DNA of 64,000 nt from JBGSMF01 sp964651475 (lineage in GTDB: Bacteria > Chloroflexota > Anaerolineae > Fen-1058): the NCBI GenBank assembly GCA_964651475.1, contig CAZYXV010000013.1, positions 1-64,000 of the forward strand, in the 5' to 3' direction. Positions within the stretch are counted from its first letter, which is position 1. Each line of letters starts with the position of its first letter. Positions 61,778 to 64,000 of this stretch are shown here, in pieces. Position numbers and translations under genes: made by a program. Below the pieces are notes generated by a model. The model saw only the letters and a list, made by a program, of their open reading frames with translations. It had not been told where the DNA came from and searched no databases.

Positions 61778-63799
61778 ATGAATACAGACCCCCTTATTGG
61801 CCATCACTTTGGCCCATACAAGATTATTGAAAAAATCGCTCGCGGCGGCATGGGGGAGGTATACAAGGGTTTTCATTCTGCCCTCGATCGTCACGTTGCC
61901 ATCAAGCTACTAGGCCCCTCTTTTAAAGCCGACCCTGCTCTGACACAGCGCTTTCAACGCGAAGCCAAAGCTGCGGCGGCGTTGCGCCATCCCAACATCA
62001 TCCAGGTTTTTGACTTTGGTATTCAAGATGATGCTTATTACCTGGTGATGGAGTACGTGGAAGGGACGGATTTGCGAAGCGAGATGGACCGGCGGCAGCG
62101 CGAAGGGAGACCGTTCACTCCCTCAGAAATCATTCATTTGCTAGGCCAGGTGGGCGACGCTCTGGATTACGCTCATCAAAGAGGCGTCATCCATCGAGAC
62201 GTCAAGCCGGCCAACATTTTGGTGACGAGAGAGGGTCAGGCGATCTTGAGTGATTTTGGCCTGGTGATGCTGCGCGACCGCGCCAGCCAGGCCACGCTGG
62301 GGCACTCGTTCGGCACGCCGGAGTACATTGCCCCGGAGCAAGCCATAGATTCTCGCGCTGCCGTACCCGAATCGGACATTTACTCGCTGGGGGGCATTCT
62401 GTACGAAATGGTTACCGGGCGGCTTCCCTTTGAAGCTGAGTCTTCAATCAGCCTGGCTCTGAAACATATTAGCGAGGAGCCGACTCCTCCGCGTCAATAC
62501 GTTCCCACGCTTCCGCCCGCCATCGAGTCCGTCATGTTGCGGGCGCTGGCCAAAGAGCCATCCGCCCGGTTTGCTACTGCCCAGGAGATGGTCGATGCGT
62601 TGCGTATAGCCTGGGACGTTTCTGCCTCGTCCGTTGCCAGGGCGGCCGCCCAACTTGCCAGCGCGCCGGCTATGCCGCCCGCTGCGCCTGTTTCTCAACC
62701 TGCTCCCCAGGCAATGATGGCGGCTCCGCCCGTGCCCGAGCGCAGCGCCCAACCGGCCATTGTCGCACAGCTGCCCATAGTTGATACGCCCAAGCCGTCC
62801 GCCATTAAAGAACCCGAGGCGGTTTCTTCTGCGCCGGGCAAGGTGCGGCCACAAGCTATATGGATTGCGGTGTTGGCTGTTCTGTTGTTGGCTGTCGTCG
62901 GTGTCCTTGCTCTCAACAGGGGGGGGGCGCCGGCCGTTGCCATGGCCACAGCCACGGCGACGCGGATCAGCAACCCTATAGCCTCCCCTTCTCGGCCCCA
63001 GTTTACGCCTACACCCACACTCATTCCTCCCCCGGCGGCCGGACAGGTCTTGACGCGCACGCCTGACCACATGGCCATGCGTTTTATCCCGGCGGGGACA
63101 TTTTTGATGGGCACAAGTGACAAGAACGCTCCCGACCGCGAAAAACCTCAACATACGGTTACTCTCTCCTCCTTCTGGATAGATGAGACGGAAGTGACCA
63201 ACGAACAGTACAAATTGTGCGTCGAGGCCGGAAGTTGCGCCGCGCCTGTCATTCGCACGGCCTACGACGATTCAGGACGGGCTGATCATCCCGTCACCTT
63301 GGTCAACTGGGAAGAGGCCAACACCTATTGCCGCTGGCTGGCCGGCGAGACGGGCTGGGATGTACACCTGCCCACCGAGGCGCAATGGGAAAAAGCAGCT
63401 TCCTGGGATCCCTCTACTCAGGCCAAGCGGCGCTATCCATGGGGAGATAAGGACCCCTCTCCAAGATTGCTCAACTTTGATGGAAGCGGTTTAAATCGCA
63501 CCGTTCCCGCGGGCAGTTATCCAGATGGCGCCAGCGCGTATGGCGTCTTGGATATGGCTGGCAACGTTTGGGAATGGGTGGCCGACTGGTACAGCGAATA
63601 CGATGACGACATTCCTGAGCAGCCCGTTGTTGATCCCACCGGTCTTGGTGTAGGTAACGCGCGAGTGGTGCGTGGTGGGTCTTATGGATACGGCGGCAGC
63701 GAGGCGCGCTCTACGTATCGAAACCTCAGCGATCCTCAAAAGGCCAAAGGCTACGATCTCGGTTTCAGGTGTGCTGTCAATGGCGAGCGATTGCCATGA
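61778..63799 (+). CDS. Ser/Thr protein kinase with C-terminal FGE-sulfatase domain
   Basis: A 673-residue membrane protein. The N-terminal Hanks-type kinase (about 15-275) is complete: glycine loop IARGGMGEVYKG, Lys in HVAIKLLG, HRDVKPANIL, SDFGLVML, APE-like TPEYIAPEQ. A Pro/Ala-rich linker, one membrane helix (about 362-382), then a formylglycine-generating-enzyme-like domain (about 425-673; MRFIPAGTFLMGTS, DETEVTNEQY, HLPTEAQWEKAA, YPWGD, GNVWEWVADWY, RVVRGGSY). The outside domain may sense a ligand rather than act enzymatically. ATG 61778 is chosen; the frame is open back to 61388 but crosses the divergent promoter. A nine-G run is near 62919-62927. Confidence 0.92.
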   Translation: MNTDPLIGHHFGPYKIIEKIARGGMGEVYKGFHSALDRHVAIKLLGPSFKADPALTQRFQREAKAAAALRHPNIIQVFDFGIQDDAYYLVMEYVEGTDLRSEMDRRQREGRPFTPSEIIHLLGQVGDALDYAHQRGVIHRDVKPANILVTREGQAILSDFGLVMLRDRASQATLGHSFGTPEYIAPEQAIDSRAAVPESDIYSLGGILYEMVTGRLPFEAESSISLALKHISEEPTPPRQYVPTLPPAIESVMLRALAKEPSARFATAQEMVDALRIAWDVSASSVARAAAQLASAPAMPPAAPVSQPAPQAMMAAPPVPERSAQPAIVAQLPIVDTPKPSAIKEPEAVSSAPGKVRPQAIWIAVLAVLLLAVVGVLALNRGGAPAVAMATATATRISNPIASPSRPQFTPTPTLIPPPAAGQVLTRTPDHMAMRFIPAGTFLMGTSDKNAPDREKPQHTVTLSSFWIDETEVTNEQYKLCVEAGSCAAPVIRTAYDDSGRADHPVTLVNWEEANTYCRWLAGETGWDVHLPTEAQWEKAASWDPSTQAKRRYPWGDKDPSPRLLNFDGSGLNRTVPAGSYPDGASAYGVLDMAGNVWEWVADWYSEYDDDIPEQPVVDPTGLGVGNARVVRGGSYGYGGSEARSTYRNLSDPQKAKGYDLGFRCAVNGERLP

Positions 63800-64000
63800 C
63801 CAGGGCGCCCGATTCTCAGTTGTTAGCGCAATCACGCCATACAACGTTGGCTGCGCTATCTCAGATTGACGACAGCACACTTTTACGACTCACCCGCCTC
63901 ACGCTTCCAGAAATCCAGTCTATCAAGCAAGAAATCGCGCAGGTCTTTCCGGCCGGCAATTTGCCGGCGTTTGTGTTGAGCGGACTGGTCAAGCTCAAAG
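63796..64000 (+). CDS. Unrecognised protein, truncated by the window edge
   Basis: An open frame of 68 codons starting MTRAPDSQLLAQ, whose ATG overlaps the kinase stop by four bases (ATGA), and still open at the window end. The segment IKQEIAQVFPAGNLPAFVLSG is helical and Pro/Gly-punctuated. No family recognised from this fragment. Coupling suggests an accessory of the kinase. Confidence 0.6.
   Translation, partial: MTRAPDSQLLAQSRHTTLAALSQIDDSTLLRLTRLTLPEIQSIKQEIAQVFPAGNLPAFVLSGLVKLK

Noticed and set aside
1..64000. tRNA or rRNA genes
   Set aside because: No cloverleaf with a T-loop GTTCGAAtc-type motif and acceptor end, and no rRNA-like sequence, was seen in the intergenic regions.

Overview
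The window looks like a bacterial chromosome segment of about 55-60% GC by eye, most likely from the Chloroflexota (Anaerolineae-like). The reasons are the many GAF-domain sensor kinases, a four-subunit 2-oxoacid:ferredoxin oxidoreductase next to alanine dehydrogenase, a TldD/PmbA pair, a CdaA-CdaR-Der run, tandem LCP proteins, a glutamate synthase split into two unusual polypeptides, and a very large adenylyl cyclase/ATPase/TPR regulator. The phylum call is inference from gene content; no rRNA or tRNA gene was found.

Layout. 0-10 kb (minus strand): a Ca2+/H+ antiporter, then tldD-pmbA behind a long structured leader that carries a possible 33-codon ORF. Next comes an apparent amino-acid fermentation operon (ferredoxin, alpha, beta, gamma subunits of a 2-oxoacid oxidoreductase, alanine dehydrogenase, acyl-CoA transferase) interrupted by a palindromic repeat. 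10-13.4 kb: a radical SAM gene, a receiver protein whose phosphoacceptor Asp is Glu, a GAF histidine kinase with a leaderless-type promoter, and a second stand-alone receiver. 13.5-25.5 kb: polA, argF, a TPR protein, cdaA-cdaR-der, a DnaA-box-rich region (candidate oriC) and dnaA. 26-34.5 kb: two LCP proteins, a MaoC-like hydratase, an FHA protein, a DUF3786-like protein, a membrane histidine kinase and a large unrecognised membrane protein.

34.7-46 kb is a signalling cluster: a soluble-adenylyl-cyclase-like protein, a REC-PAS-GAF3 histidine kinase, a GAF-containing MCP-like protein, a stand-alone receiver and CheB. 46-53.7 kb: a metallo-beta-lactamase-fold hydrolase, two lipoprotein hydrolases (alpha/beta fold and M1-type), two membrane proteins (one DUF1624/acyltransferase-like), and a MoxR ATPase coupled to a Vps62-like protein. 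53.8-61.7 kb (minus strand): a nitrogen-assimilation operon with a GAF-GAF-HisKA_2 kinase, an ANTAR antitermination regulator, an FMN glutamate synthase subunit, a GIY-YIG nuclease bracketed by palindromic repeats, and a class II glutamine amidotransferase/GXGXG subunit. A divergent sigma70-type promoter pair with shared palindromic -35 boxes separates this operon from a Ser/Thr kinase-FGE protein that runs to the end, followed by a truncated gene.

The most noteworthy non-genic structures are two families of small palindromic elements. One (near 1.2 and 39.1 kb) is a mosaic of hairpins whose stems differ by paired changes. The other (7.6, 56.4 and 56.9 kb, plus a decayed copy) is a GTCATTGCGAG...GAAGCAATC element associated here with a GIY-YIG nuclease.
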